The notes beneath the pieces were generated by a model. The model was not told where the DNA came from, made no database searches, and was given only the letters and a program-made list of their open reading frames with translations. A DNA stretch of 16,488 nt, taken from NCBI GenBank assembly GCA_018222665.1, contig JAAEZW010000015.1, positions 1 through 16,488 of the forward strand, given 5' to 3'. Positions 1 to 5,477 of the stretch are shown here, in pieces. The position numbers and the translations under genes are program-made. Origin of the DNA: Paracoccaceae bacterium (GTDB lineage: Bacteria; Pseudomonadota; Alphaproteobacteria; Rhodobacterales; Rhodobacteraceae). Positions within the stretch are counted from its first letter, which is position 1. Every line of letters starts with the position of its first letter.

Positions 1-284
1 GTATAACAAAAGCGAGAACGAATGCCGAGTTTTTTGACCGTGCCAAAAGACTGGCAGAAGTATTGTACACTTTACCCCCGGAAAAACGACTTGGCTTTAT
101 GCAGCAACTTATTGGTGAGGCTCGTGGTGAGAATACCAAGTTGCGAGAAGTTCTAACAAACCAAAAACTTCTGAGGCCGATCCCGATAGAAGAAAAGCAT
201 CTTTTTAATCGTTCTGATCCGACCTACTGCACGATTGCACAAGCAGCCCAGTACTACTGTAGACGTTTTGGAGGGCGAATGTAG
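1..284 (+). CDS. C-terminal end of an unrecognised protein (cut by window edge)
   Basis: An open frame enters from the left edge (first whole codon at base 3) and ends at TAG 282-284, giving 93 visible residues. The internal TTG at 63 has no ribosome binding site and the frame is open upstream of it, so I treat this as the tail of a longer gene. The visible part is charged and probably helical, with FFDRAKRLAEVL and LPPEKRLGFMQQLIGEARGE, and ends near YYCRRFGG. I recognise no family. A coding-like stretch in another frame begins immediately afterwards (to 382), so the annotated end may not be the original one. Confidence 0.6.
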   Translation, partial: ITKARTNAEFFDRAKRLAEVLYTLPPEKRLGFMQQLIGEARGENTKLREVLTNQKLLRPIPIEEKHLFNRSDPTYCTIAQAAQYYCRRFGGRM

Positions 285-289
285 CTGAT

Positions 290-382
290 GTGGCCTACAA
301 CCGTGTAGAGGAACCAGAGACGGGGGAAGTTATCTCCAATAGAGCCGTCTTAAACGACAACAACGACGAAACTGATCCTTAG
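290..382 (+). CDS. Short acidic ORF or frameshifted tail of the preceding gene
   Basis: This frame reads 30 residues from GTG 290 to TAG 380-382. It contains NRVEEPETGEVISNRAV and an acidic end DNNDETDP, a composition typical of a real soluble C-terminus. The only Shine-Dalgarno-like sequence, GGAGGG at 270-275, lies 14 bases upstream of the GTG, which is too far. That GGAGGG instead sits at the right distance from an ATG at 279 that is followed immediately by TAG. One explanation is a one-base frameshift that separated this tail from the gene ending at 284; a short independent gene is the alternative. Confidence 0.3.
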   Translation: MAYNRVEEPETGEVISNRAVLNDNNDETDP

Positions 383-844
383 CGTGACACCATAGATATA
401 GAAATTACTTAAAGTCACGACACATAGTAACAATATCCACAACATCTACACTTTAGAAATAGTCTTTAGTGGTTGTATTAGGTGGTATAAATTTACAGGT
501 ACAATACTATTAATTCAGCATAGTAAGAAATGCTTTAGTACGATGATGTGGGTCAATTTGTGTCGTGGCAGATAAGTAACAATCATTACTAAGACAAGTT
601 GAAAACTGATGTCTAAATTAGTAGGCAGATGTGAGATTTGACCAAGTGAATTGTTGTTATATTACTGGCCTTTGGTTCATATATCTGATGTCGGTAGATT
701 TACAATTATGAAAGTCAATTTCGATGTGTCATCCCTTCACATCGTTGTATATCCCGTTCTTTCCCAGGATATCTGAATTCTTCTTCTGCGATTATCGGTT
801 TTTTACATGCTAAACAATTTCGTTTGCCGGTCGATATAGGTGGT
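383..844. other. A+T-rich gene-poor stretch
   Basis: I see no convincing gene here. Stops are dense in all frames. On the minus strand at about 715-838 there is a cysteine-containing open stretch (NCLACKKPI and later RCEG) without a usable start, possibly gene debris. Two similar short segments occur near 412-434 and 565-585 (a CGACACA-like or CGTGGCA-like block followed by AGTAACAAT). Confidence 0.4.
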
Positions 845-1051
845 ATGACCGATCGAGAGAAAGATATTATCGCCGTTGTATGGAATGACCTAGTGTTGCG
901 AAAACAACTAGAGGATGATCCGTATAGTCTAAGCAAAAATGATTTGAAACTGCTTGAATTGAACGATGCATTCAATAAAAAACTCATTGAAATCAACGAC
1001 CAACTTCAAGCATCTAAAAGACAGCAGGCTATAAAGGCTTATCTTCAATAA
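845..1051 (+). CDS. Small charged helical hypothetical protein
   Basis: A 68-residue frame starts at ATG 845; an in-frame TTG at 824 would add seven residues. No well-spaced ribosome binding site is visible: AGGTGG directly abuts the ATG. The protein starts MTDREKDIIAVVWNDLVLRK and continues as a charged, probably all-helical chain with DDPYSLSKNDLKLLELNDAF, ending KAYLQ. I see no signal peptide, membrane segment or cysteine. The composition (Asp, Lys, Leu, Asn) is coding-like, while the antisense frame over the same bases is Ser/Phe-rich and looks like a shadow. Function unknown. Confidence 0.45.
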   Translation: MTDREKDIIAVVWNDLVLRKQLEDDPYSLSKNDLKLLELNDAFNKKLIEINDQLQASKRQQAIKAYLQ

Positions 1052-1110
1052 GCACTGTTACGTACGTGGACACAGCTATTTGACCTAAAAGGTAGATTTC
1101 ACAAACCTGT

Positions 1111-1143
1111 GTCACGGATTGATTGGTAGATCGTGACTTTATT
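1111..1143 (+). terminator. Possible weak terminator after the 68-residue gene
   Basis: GTCACG (1111-1116) pairs with CGTGAC (1132-1137) around a 15-base loop, followed by TTTATT. It lies 59 bases beyond the stop at 1051. The stem is short and the T tract imperfect. Confidence 0.3.
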
Positions 1144-1186
1144 GGCGATCAGAACCAACCTTTTTGAGTCACTCTTTTACTACATA

Positions 1187-1273
1187 TTACGCCAAACACT
1201 TGTAGCAATGACCATGCCTCACAATCTTCGTTTCTTTTTCACATGACTTACAGAATTTGGGTTTATTCTTCAT
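1187..1273 (-). CDS. 28-residue zinc-ribbon micro-protein (third gene of micro-operon)
   Basis: The ATG at 1273-1271 overlaps the TGA of the upstream gene in the arrangement ATGA, so translation is probably coupled. The 28-residue product reads FCKSC near the start and HCYKC near the end: C8, C11, C23 and C26 form a C-x2-C-x11-C-x2-C pattern, enough for one zinc-ribbon knuckle. The rest is basic (K2, K4, K6, K9, K13, K16, R19, K25). Small ribbons of this type usually bind nucleic acid or a protein partner; which applies here cannot be seen. A TTG-started ORF covering 1187-1378 shares this end but ignores the overlapping genes. It is far below ordinary gene-length cut-offs and would be missed by standard callers. 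Confidence 0.55.
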   Translation of the reverse strand: MKNKPKFCKSCEKETKIVRHGHCYKCLA

Positions 1274-1368
1274 CCCGACCTGTCCAATAACAACAATCCC
1301 AAATAGGCCAAGAGTACAACCAGTGAAGCTGAAGTCAGTAATTTGTCTAAGAAATTTAGAAATTTCAT
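1270..1368 (-). CDS. 32-residue single-pass membrane peptide (second gene of micro-operon)
   Basis: The ATG (1368-1366) shares its A with the preceding gene's stop (TAATG), and its own TGA overlaps the next gene's ATG (ATGA). The product starts MKFLNFLDKLL and continues into an uninterrupted hydrophobic run (about residues 10-28, SASLVVLLAYLGLLLL), then ends in a short polar tail DRSG. This fits one transmembrane helix. There is no strong ribosome binding site, as expected for a gene translated by re-initiation or coupling. Function unknown; its partners are the membrane peptide before it and the zinc-ribbon peptide after it. Confidence 0.55.
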   Translation of the reverse strand: MKFLNFLDKLLTSASLVVLLAYLGLLLLDRSG

Positions 1369-1460
1369 TACTGTGCAAACACTAAAATACCATAGTGAAC
1401 AACACCATAAAGAATGGCCAATATTGCTGCATAAGTGAGAAGTATAACAAGGGCACGCAT
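1368..1460 (-). CDS. 30-residue membrane peptide (first gene of micro-operon)
   Basis: ATG at 1460-1458, stop TAA at 1370-1368. The product begins MRALVILLTYAAILAIL, and nearly all of its 30 residues are hydrophobic apart from R2 and H22, giving a single membrane-spanning helix with a positively charged N-terminus. A weak GGA lies about eight bases upstream of the ATG. The stop is fused to the next start as TAATG. Three consecutive very short frames, each starting with ATG and each linked by a stop/start overlap, are unlikely by chance and are the main evidence that this peptide is real. Confidence 0.55.
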   Translation of the reverse strand: MRALVILLTYAAILAILYGVVHYGILVFAQ

Positions 1461-1832
1461 AGGTTAGATCCGTTTTCAATAGGATAGTAATTTGTTTGAC
1501 TTACAACAAGGCAAAGCATTGTTTGCGCAGGGTCGACTGGCTTTACAAACAAGCAATAGAATATTTTCTTTTGTTATGCTTTCGATTTAAATCCTTCGTA
1601 ATTCCACTTAAATGGAGCTTCTGGTCTGTTGACTTGCTCAAAAAACTGCAAACTATTACGATACGAACAGCAGCAGCCTGAGCAGCACTTTTTTGCATTT
1701 GCTCTCGACCAAGTGTGCATCGCTCAGTTCTAGAACCGCAGTTTCTGTATAAAGTGGAATGTTACTCCTTTTAAAAGCCACCGGAGTAAGTAATTCAGAT
1801 TTCGAGCTTGCAGCTTGATGGGAGGTAGATAA
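1461..1832. other. Gene-poor spacer upstream of ABM gene
   Basis: I see no convincing gene. On the plus strand a 61-codon TTG frame (1496-1681) and a 32-codon TTG frame (1492-1590, containing QQGKALFAQGRLAL) overlap in different frames, and neither has a ribosome binding site. This region also contains one copy of TAGTAATTTGT (1485-1495) and an inverted repeat at 1762-1789. Confidence 0.4.
1762..1789. promoter_or_regulatory. Inverted repeat upstream of ABM-domain gene
   Basis: TTACTCC (1762-1768) and GGAGTAA (1783-1789) form a perfect 7-base inverted repeat with 14 bases between, centred about 57 bases before the GTG at 1833. Its position would suit an operator for a dimeric repressor, or a short hairpin in the leader. 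No terminator-like T tract follows. No protein is implied by sequence alone. Confidence 0.3.
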
Positions 1833-2129
1833 GTGTCCGTAACCGTATTATCCGAATATCATTGTCGTGAGGGTCAAGTTGATGAATTCATCAGGTTGGC
1901 TCATCAAATACTCCCTGCAGCTCGTCGCTCGCAAGGATGTAACAACATTTACTTTACAATTTCGCAAACTGATGAACGGCATGTAATTTTGATTGGAGTT
2001 TGGAATAGTCGCATTGATCACCAAAACTTTATCCAGCACCAAGCTGATTCGGGTATTTTGATGATGACGCAAAAACTATTAGAAGCCTTCCCAACACATG
2101 CGTACTTATCAAACCTCGATGACTTTTAG
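1833..2129 (+). CDS. ABM-domain (YgiN-like) monooxygenase family protein
   Basis: The 98-residue product has the pattern of the antibiotic biosynthesis monooxygenase domain, a dimeric ferredoxin-like alpha/beta barrel of about 95-100 residues: first strand SVTVLSEYHCREGQVDEF, helix with a GC turn (ARRSQGCNNIYF), and the strand-helix segment VILIGVWNSRIDHQNFIQHQ. Family members are cofactor-independent oxygenases or quinol oxidases, and some are non-enzymatic, so the substrate cannot be given. Start choice: GGAGGT at 1821-1826 is six bases before the GTG at 1833, a near-ideal site. It is the only gene in the left part with a recognisable metabolic fold. It stands alone, with an inverted repeat upstream. 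Confidence 0.8.
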   Translation: MSVTVLSEYHCREGQVDEFIRLAHQILPAARRSQGCNNIYFTISQTDERHVILIGVWNSRIDHQNFIQHQADSGILMMTQKLLEAFPTHAYLSNLDDF

Positions 2130-2241
2130 TGATCCAGGTTTTGATAAACCACTTCGGATAGAGTTTCAGATATTAAATTGAAGTGAAGAGCATCATATCA
2201 GTCATTAAAAGGCAACTTTGAAGTTCATTTGACAATAATTT

Positions 2242-2504
2242 TTATGTGGCGCACGTCATATTTTGTTTAAACCTCATCGGTGTCTTGATGTTACTCTGAC
2301 ACTTGCGACATTTTACAATTTGTGCGTAGCTATAGTCCCCCAAAGCAAGGTTACTATTCGCCAGTGACTCTTTACAATCTGAGTATTTAGTTTCGATACC
2401 TATGTTGCATCAACCGCACCGATAAGTAGCCCTCCAGAAAAGTACCAAACGCCACCTATTTGCATAGAAAAACCACGAAAGTTTGCAGAGGTTAATTGAA
2501 CAAC
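2242..2504 (-). pseudogene. Split frame: membrane segment plus incomplete zinc-ribbon (possible broken gene)
   Basis: Two adjoining minus-strand frames look like one protein interrupted by a frameshift near 2400-2409. The first (open from 2504, ATG at 2465, TAG at 2402-2400) encodes SANFRGFSMQIGGVWYFSGG and a membrane-like segment GGLLIGAV. The second (open from 2409 to TAA at 2244-2242) has no ATG or ribosome binding site near its start but is clearly coding-like: KYSDCKESLANSNLALGDYS, then KCRKC and a later lone cysteine (MTCAT). If joined, it would be a small protein with one membrane helix and a C-terminal cysteine knuckle, broadly like the membrane/zinc combination at 1187-1460. It could also be two short genes, or debris. 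Confidence 0.35.
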
Positions 2505-2509
2505 TTACT

Positions 2510-2698
2510 TTAGTTTAGCTTGTAGTTAGAAGGTGGACAAATCATGTCATCTTCAGTTTTGATAACAGGTACACCGGAAGACGGGTAACGAGGTAATCCT
2601 AGTCCCGTATTTATCATGTGAAGATAGTCACGGTAAGTCATATTCATTTGTGGCTTGATGGGACCAATGAAGTCCCCTTGTGTTGGCATCTCTTTCAT
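2510..2698 (-). CDS. 62-residue hypothetical protein
   Basis: ATG at 2698-2696 is preceded by GGAG (2710-2707) at a spacing of eight bases. This favours it over the upstream in-frame ATG at 2743, which has no ribosome binding site and would add 15 residues (NFAGVSCLQLGVLD). The product starts MKEMPTQGDFIGPIKPQMNM, continues with TYRDYLHMINTGLGLPRYPS, and ends DDMICPPSNYKLN. It is proline- and methionine-rich with no signal peptide or membrane helix. The next coding-like stretch on the same strand begins six bases downstream. I recognise no family. Confidence 0.45.
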   Translation of the reverse strand: MKEMPTQGDFIGPIKPQMNMTYRDYLHMINTGLGLPRYPSSGVPVIKTEDDMICPPSNYKLN

Positions 2699-2990
2699 GT
2701 CGAGCACTCCAAGTTGTAAACAGCTTACTCCTGCAAAGTTCATACCAAAAAATTAGGGTTCAGCCTTTAGTTTAAGGGTGTTAAAAAACATACGGTTGCT
2801 GAGATTTGCCAAGCATTAGGTGCCTTGCCAATCCGTGGATTTATTTTGACATAGGCAAAGCGTTATTTTTGAGAGCATCGACGTCAGATTAATTGGTAAA
2901 TGTGTAACAAACTAAAATCCTTGATGTAAGGATCGATACTTGGCTCAGTTCTACTTGCATTCCAAGAAAAATATTAAAATTGGACAAACT

Positions 2991-3134
2991 TCAGTACTTC
3001 TTGATGTAAATGTTAAGGTTCTTGTGGAGATGTTCTTCGGGACCTACTGGGGTACCTAAGAGGAAATAAATAGCACCGGCGACAATTACGCATAGCAAGA
3101 CACAAGTCATTAAAATTTTAGTCCGCAGTTTCAC
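2991..3134 (-). CDS. 47-residue single-pass membrane protein
   Basis: GTG at 3134-3132 gives 47 residues: a positively charged start (MKLRTKILM), a hydrophobic helix (about residues 8-27, TCVLLCVIVAGAIYFLLG), then a soluble tail with VGPEEHLHKN and a basic end IYIKKY. An ATG at 3110 would remove the first eight residues, including the positive charges that orient the helix. A stop three codons before the GTG limits the N-terminus. No strong ribosome binding site is visible. One arm of a 14-base inverted repeat (3112-3125) lies in the first codons, and the other arm lies upstream of the divergent gene at 3392. Function unknown. Confidence 0.5.
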   Translation of the reverse strand: MKLRTKILMTCVLLCVIVAGAIYFLLGTPVGPEEHLHKNLNIYIKKY

Positions 3135-3257
3135 CTGACTTCATTGATCCATTTGAATGCATACAACGAACCTCAGGTTATCAACTCATGAAACGATAAG
3201 CTACGCTTATTTTCGGCGGAACAATCTTAGTTGAAGAACGTTCCGGACTAAAATTTT
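3112..3257. repeat. 14-base inverted repeat flanking the divergent intergenic region
   Basis: AAAATTTTAGTCCG at 3112-3125 and its exact reverse complement CGGACTAAAATTTT at 3244-3257 are separated by 118 bases. They lie at the start of the minus-strand membrane-protein gene and about 135 bases before the plus-strand gene at 3392. Each arm contains the self-complementary AAAATTTT. It could be a shared operator or a DNA-processing site. Confidence 0.45.
3196..3213 (+). terminator. Compact hairpin with short T tract
   Basis: ATAAGC and GCTTAT form a six-base stem with a TAC loop, followed by TTT. It is too weak to call with confidence, and no plus-strand gene ends just upstream. Confidence 0.2.
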
Positions 3258-3391
3258 TACATAGTAAATTTTTCAGGATTTGGGCGAACACAATTGTGCG
3301 CTGACTGTTCTGTTAATGGAATAAAATGTGTTTAAGCTAACAACATTAATGTTTGGGTCGTATACAGAATGGACGGTGATTGGTTTGCTAA

Positions 3392-3811
3392 ATGCGCTTA
3401 TACTTAACAACATTTTTAATCGGATTTTTCGTATCAGGTACTCATGTGCTTTCTGATAATTATTTTTGCATCGGCAAATACAATGGAGATTTTGCTGGTG
3501 GTTTTTCAATATCATTTGGAACTGAAGATGTAAAAACCCAAAATTTTAAGTTGAATGGACGTTCAATCGCAAATGGAACGGTCAATGATATTTTGAAAAC
3601 TGGCACATTACAGATAAACGATGAAACACATCATATTGGAGTGTCTCCGGGTAATAATGTATTGAACGAACCAAAGAGCATAGCGATCGTGTCATTCGAA
3701 AAATCGAAAAGTAAACTGAGTATATCGGAGATCATGATTTCTGGAGATAAGCAGATTTTCGAAGAAAAAGCGCAATTAAACTGCGCCATATTACCAGCAC
3801 AGGATATGTAA
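3392..3811 (+). CDS. Secreted hypothetical protein with two cysteines
   Basis: The 139-residue product starts with a signal peptide: MR, a hydrophobic core LYLTTFLIGFFVSG, and a probable cleavage near residue 20. The mature part is rich in Ser, Asn, Ile and Lys with strand-like alternation (FAGGFSISFGTEDVKTQNF, KSIAIVSFEKSKSKLSISEI). It has only two cysteines, one near the start (NYFCIGKY, C26) and one near the end (QLNCAI), well placed for a single disulfide in a beta-rich periplasmic domain. The ATG at 3392 begins the signal peptide directly, though the ribosome binding site is poor. It is divergent from the small membrane-protein gene at 2991-3134. No family recognised. Confidence 0.65.
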   Translation: MRLYLTTFLIGFFVSGTHVLSDNYFCIGKYNGDFAGGFSISFGTEDVKTQNFKLNGRSIANGTVNDILKTGTLQINDETHHIGVSPGNNVLNEPKSIAIVSFEKSKSKLSISEIMISGDKQIFEEKAQLNCAILPAQDM

Positions 3812-3942
3812 GCTTCTTCAAACCCAAACAAAACATTTCTGGTGGATCGAAACGCCGACTAAAATCAAGGCAAGTTAATTTTTGGACTAGCACGCTAAGA
3901 TGGCTTGATGTGGCCAACTGATTACGAAGATAGAGAGAATAG

Positions 3943-4434
3943 TTAATGTTCGACTGGTTTGGATAGCACCAGAACCTCTTTCTCTCCGACTTGTCTAACG
4001 TGCCAACTCGACTGCTGTAGCATCCGTCCCATTAGCACATCCCGATTGTTTGCTAAATGGCTTACAGATTCTGCCATTTTCAATAGTGACGCTTCGAATC
4101 TATCCGTGCGACCTTCTGACTGCCTTAAGTGACGCTCTAGGATCTCCACTTTTTCCTTAAGCGCCTTTCGTTCTGACTTTAGAAATTCCACGGCTAATTC
4201 ATGAGCCTGCTTATCGTGTGAGAGTTGTTTGTTTTCTTCACGCAATTCGTGAATTTCTTCTGTATCAGCAGTTTTAATGCAAAGCATTTTCGTTAGCTTT
4301 AGGGCACTTTCGATTGAAACTTGGTCGTCGATAATTTCAATATCGACGTTTCTTGCTAAAAAGCGAACAAACGAAAGCTTCCGATTTGTGATCTCACTGA
4401 TTTGTTTGAGTGGGACTTGCGCATTGGCGTTCAT
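3943..4434 (-). CDS. Coiled-coil protein with possible N-terminal DNA-binding helices
   Basis: Start choice: GGGAG upstream is ten bases from the ATG at 4434, whereas the longer frame begins at a GTG (4452) that overlaps that GGGAG itself, so I use 4434 (163 residues). Residues 7-50 (VPLKQISEITNRKLSFVRFL, then DDQVSIESALKLTKML) resemble a small helix-turn-helix unit. Residues about 57-108 are a long charged coiled coil (EEIHELREENKQLSHDKQ, FLKSERKALKEKVEILERHL). A further helix and a strand-like end KEVLVLSKP follow. N-terminal DNA-binding helices followed by a coiled coil recall KfrA-type plasmid proteins, but I cannot show homology. No signal peptide. It stands alone on its strand. Confidence 0.6.
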   Translation of the reverse strand: MNANAQVPLKQISEITNRKLSFVRFLARNVDIEIIDDQVSIESALKLTKMLCIKTADTEEIHELREENKQLSHDKQAHELAVEFLKSERKALKEKVEILERHLRQSEGRTDRFEASLLKMAESVSHLANNRDVLMGRMLQQSSWHVRQVGEKEVLVLSKPVEH

Positions 4435-4541
4435 TGTATTTATCGCTCCCACTTAATTGCAATACGCATCTTAGTTGATGGCTCGCTATAAACGTGCCTT
4501 GCTATACAAGCATGTGGTGACAAAAAGAGTCAACGTATCTC

Positions 4542-4703
4542 TTGAATGATCAAGCTCAGTTAGTAATTTGTCGTGACGCTATCTTTGTTTGTGTTGCAGA
4601 GATATGGAGGAAAAGTGACAAAACCCAAGAGCCTTTGTATAGATGTGTAAGTTTTTCGGGCCAAACGTCTGGTGTTTGGACTGTAGCCGGACAATTAAAG
4701 TAA
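4542..4703 (+). CDS. Coding-like frame without a good start (53 residues)
   Basis: The frame is open from 4521 and ends at TAA 4701-4703; the only start candidate near its beginning is TTG 4542, with no ribosome binding site. The sequence is coding-like: NDQAQLVICRDAIFVCVAEI, then RKSDKTQEPLYRCVSFSGQT and SGVWTVAGQLK, with a strand-like alternation and three cysteines. It may be the remains of a gene that has lost its 5' end, or a real small gene with an unusual start. The TAGTAATTTGT repeat (4561-4571) lies inside it, and a short hairpin at 4661-4679 also overlaps it. Confidence 0.3.
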   Translation: MNDQAQLVICRDAIFVCVAEIWRKSDKTQEPLYRCVSFSGQTSGVWTVAGQLK

Positions 4704-4786
4704 CTGCACTCTGAAAAAATGAAGCCTCTTGAAGTTAATGCAATCTCGATAGAGATTAACCAGGGATCTGATCAATAGGTTTAATA

Positions 4787-4948
4787 GTGGAATGTGTTGG
4801 GTTCTGGGTGCCGGATCCTATTTTGTTTCATCATATTTACAACTCAACACTGAGCCAGAAACTGGGAAGATGGCTATCAACAGCCATTAGCCTCGCTCTA
4901 GGTATTCTCGTAGTCTTGGAAAGGGCTTATAAATCAGATTTTCAATAA
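4787..4948 (+). CDS. 53-residue possible single-pass membrane protein
   Basis: A GTG at 4787 opens a 53-residue frame ending at TAA 4946-4948. It has a C-terminal hydrophobic helix (WLSTAISLALGILVVLERAY, about residues 29-48) after a polar start with PDPILFHHIYNS. A second frame over the same bases, ATG 4792 to TAG 4888-4890, encodes a 32-residue peptide (CWVLGAGSYFVSSYLQL, then NTEPETGK) that also looks plausible, so which frame is used cannot be decided. Neither has a strong ribosome binding site. The tail lies 62 bases before the first small lipoprotein gene. Confidence 0.3.
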   Translation: MECVGFWVPDPILFHHIYNSTLSQKLGRWLSTAISLALGILVVLERAYKSDFQ

Positions 4949-5010
4949 TATTACTTGCAACTGGTTTCCCACTAAGGTCTCATGAAGCTGTAAAATTACG
5001 GAGAATTCAC

Positions 5011-5139
5011 ATGAAAAAACTTGGTATTTTGGCGCTATTGTTGTCTCTATCTGCTTGCGGCAGCATTGCTGGATATAGCTTAAATCCGATGGACTACTTG
5101 GGTAGTGCTTCTGATACCGAAACAGAAGCCACCGAATAA
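5011..5139 (+). CDS. 42-residue small lipoprotein (first of three)
   Basis: ATG 5011 follows CGGAG at good spacing. The N-terminus MKKLGILALLLSLSAC is a textbook lipoprotein signal: two lysines, a hydrophobic core, and lipobox LSAC with C16 as the lipidated cysteine. The mature peptide has only 27 residues, starting CGSIAGYSLNPMDYLG and ending in an acidic tail ETEATE. It shares the pattern C-G-[ST]-I-x3-S-[LF]-N-P-x-D-[YW]-[LF] with the gene at 5478, so the two are paralogues. In size and signal it resembles entericidin-type and colicin-lysis lipoproteins, but the mature sequences do not obviously match those. Function unknown. A strong terminator follows at 5156. Confidence 0.75.
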   Translation: MKKLGILALLLSLSACGSIAGYSLNPMDYLGSASDTETEATE

Positions 5140-5155
5140 TTGATTTTGTTCAAGG

Positions 5156-5195
5156 GATGGCTTTAGATTTATGATTATTTAAAGCCATCTTTATT
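5156..5195 (+). terminator. Rho-independent terminator after first small lipoprotein
   Basis: GATGGCTTTA (5156-5165) pairs perfectly with TAAAGCCATC (5180-5189), a ten-base stem, followed by TTTATT. It lies 16 bases after the stop at 5139, so this lipoprotein appears to be its own transcription unit or the last gene of one. Confidence 0.75.
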
Positions 5196-5295
5196 AGCGC
5201 CTTCCCATTTGCCAATCTTGTACAAACACACAGCATAAGCTACCCCAAAAAGCATATGGTGCTGTGCGTGGTTACAAAAAATGTGAGGGTTTTGA

Positions 5296-5382
5296 ATGCT
5301 ACTACGATCTCTATACCTATTAATACCCTGTGCATGCGTTGCTGGATGCAGCATTCCATTTGAACCGATCATCAGATGCTAA
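5296..5382 (+). CDS. 28-residue putative lipopeptide (second of three)
   Basis: ATG 5296 follows GAGGG at seven-base spacing. The signal MLLRSLYLLIPCACVAGC ends in a perfect lipobox VAGC (C18), leaving a mature peptide of only 11 residues, CSIPFEPIIRC. It lines up with its neighbours as C-S-I then F-E-P where they have C-G-[ST]-I then [LF]-N-P, as if shortened. The leader just before the ATG resembles that of the third gene (TTACAAAAAATGT...GAGG versus TTACCAAAAATGT...GAGG), supporting duplication. It may be a decayed copy or a true lipopeptide; its small size keeps confidence moderate. Confidence 0.45.
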   Translation: MLLRSLYLLIPCACVAGCSIPFEPIIRC

Positions 5383-5477
5383 AAATCAATAAGCAAAAGA
5401 GCGCCTGAAGGTTAGTCAAGCGTTGCGGATTAGTGCAACGTACACCATATTACCAAAAATGTCTGTGTGAGGTTCAA

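Noticed and set aside
715..996. 93-residue minus-strand ORF with a CLACKKP motif
   Set aside because: The first half is a Ser/Phe-rich shadow of the plus-strand gene at 845; the cysteine-containing end has no start of its own. It may be debris but cannot be supported as a gene.
1187..1378. 63-residue TTG-started ORF on the minus strand
   Set aside because: Its C-terminal part is the zinc-ribbon peptide, but the N-terminal part lies in a different frame over the better-supported membrane peptide gene; the ATG overlaps explain the region better.
1496..1681. 61-residue plus-strand ORF
   Set aside because: TTG start without a ribosome binding site, Phe/Leu/Lys-rich low-quality sequence, and a competing frame over the same bases.
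4661..4679. CCAAAC/GTTTGG hairpin as a terminator or riboswitch element
   Set aside because: No T tract on either strand, and the bases lie inside a coding-like frame, so the pairing is probably incidental.
5175..5372. 65-residue minus-strand ORF over the second lipoprotein
   Set aside because: It runs through the terminator stem and antisense to a gene with a good ribosome binding site and lipobox; its composition looks like a shadow.
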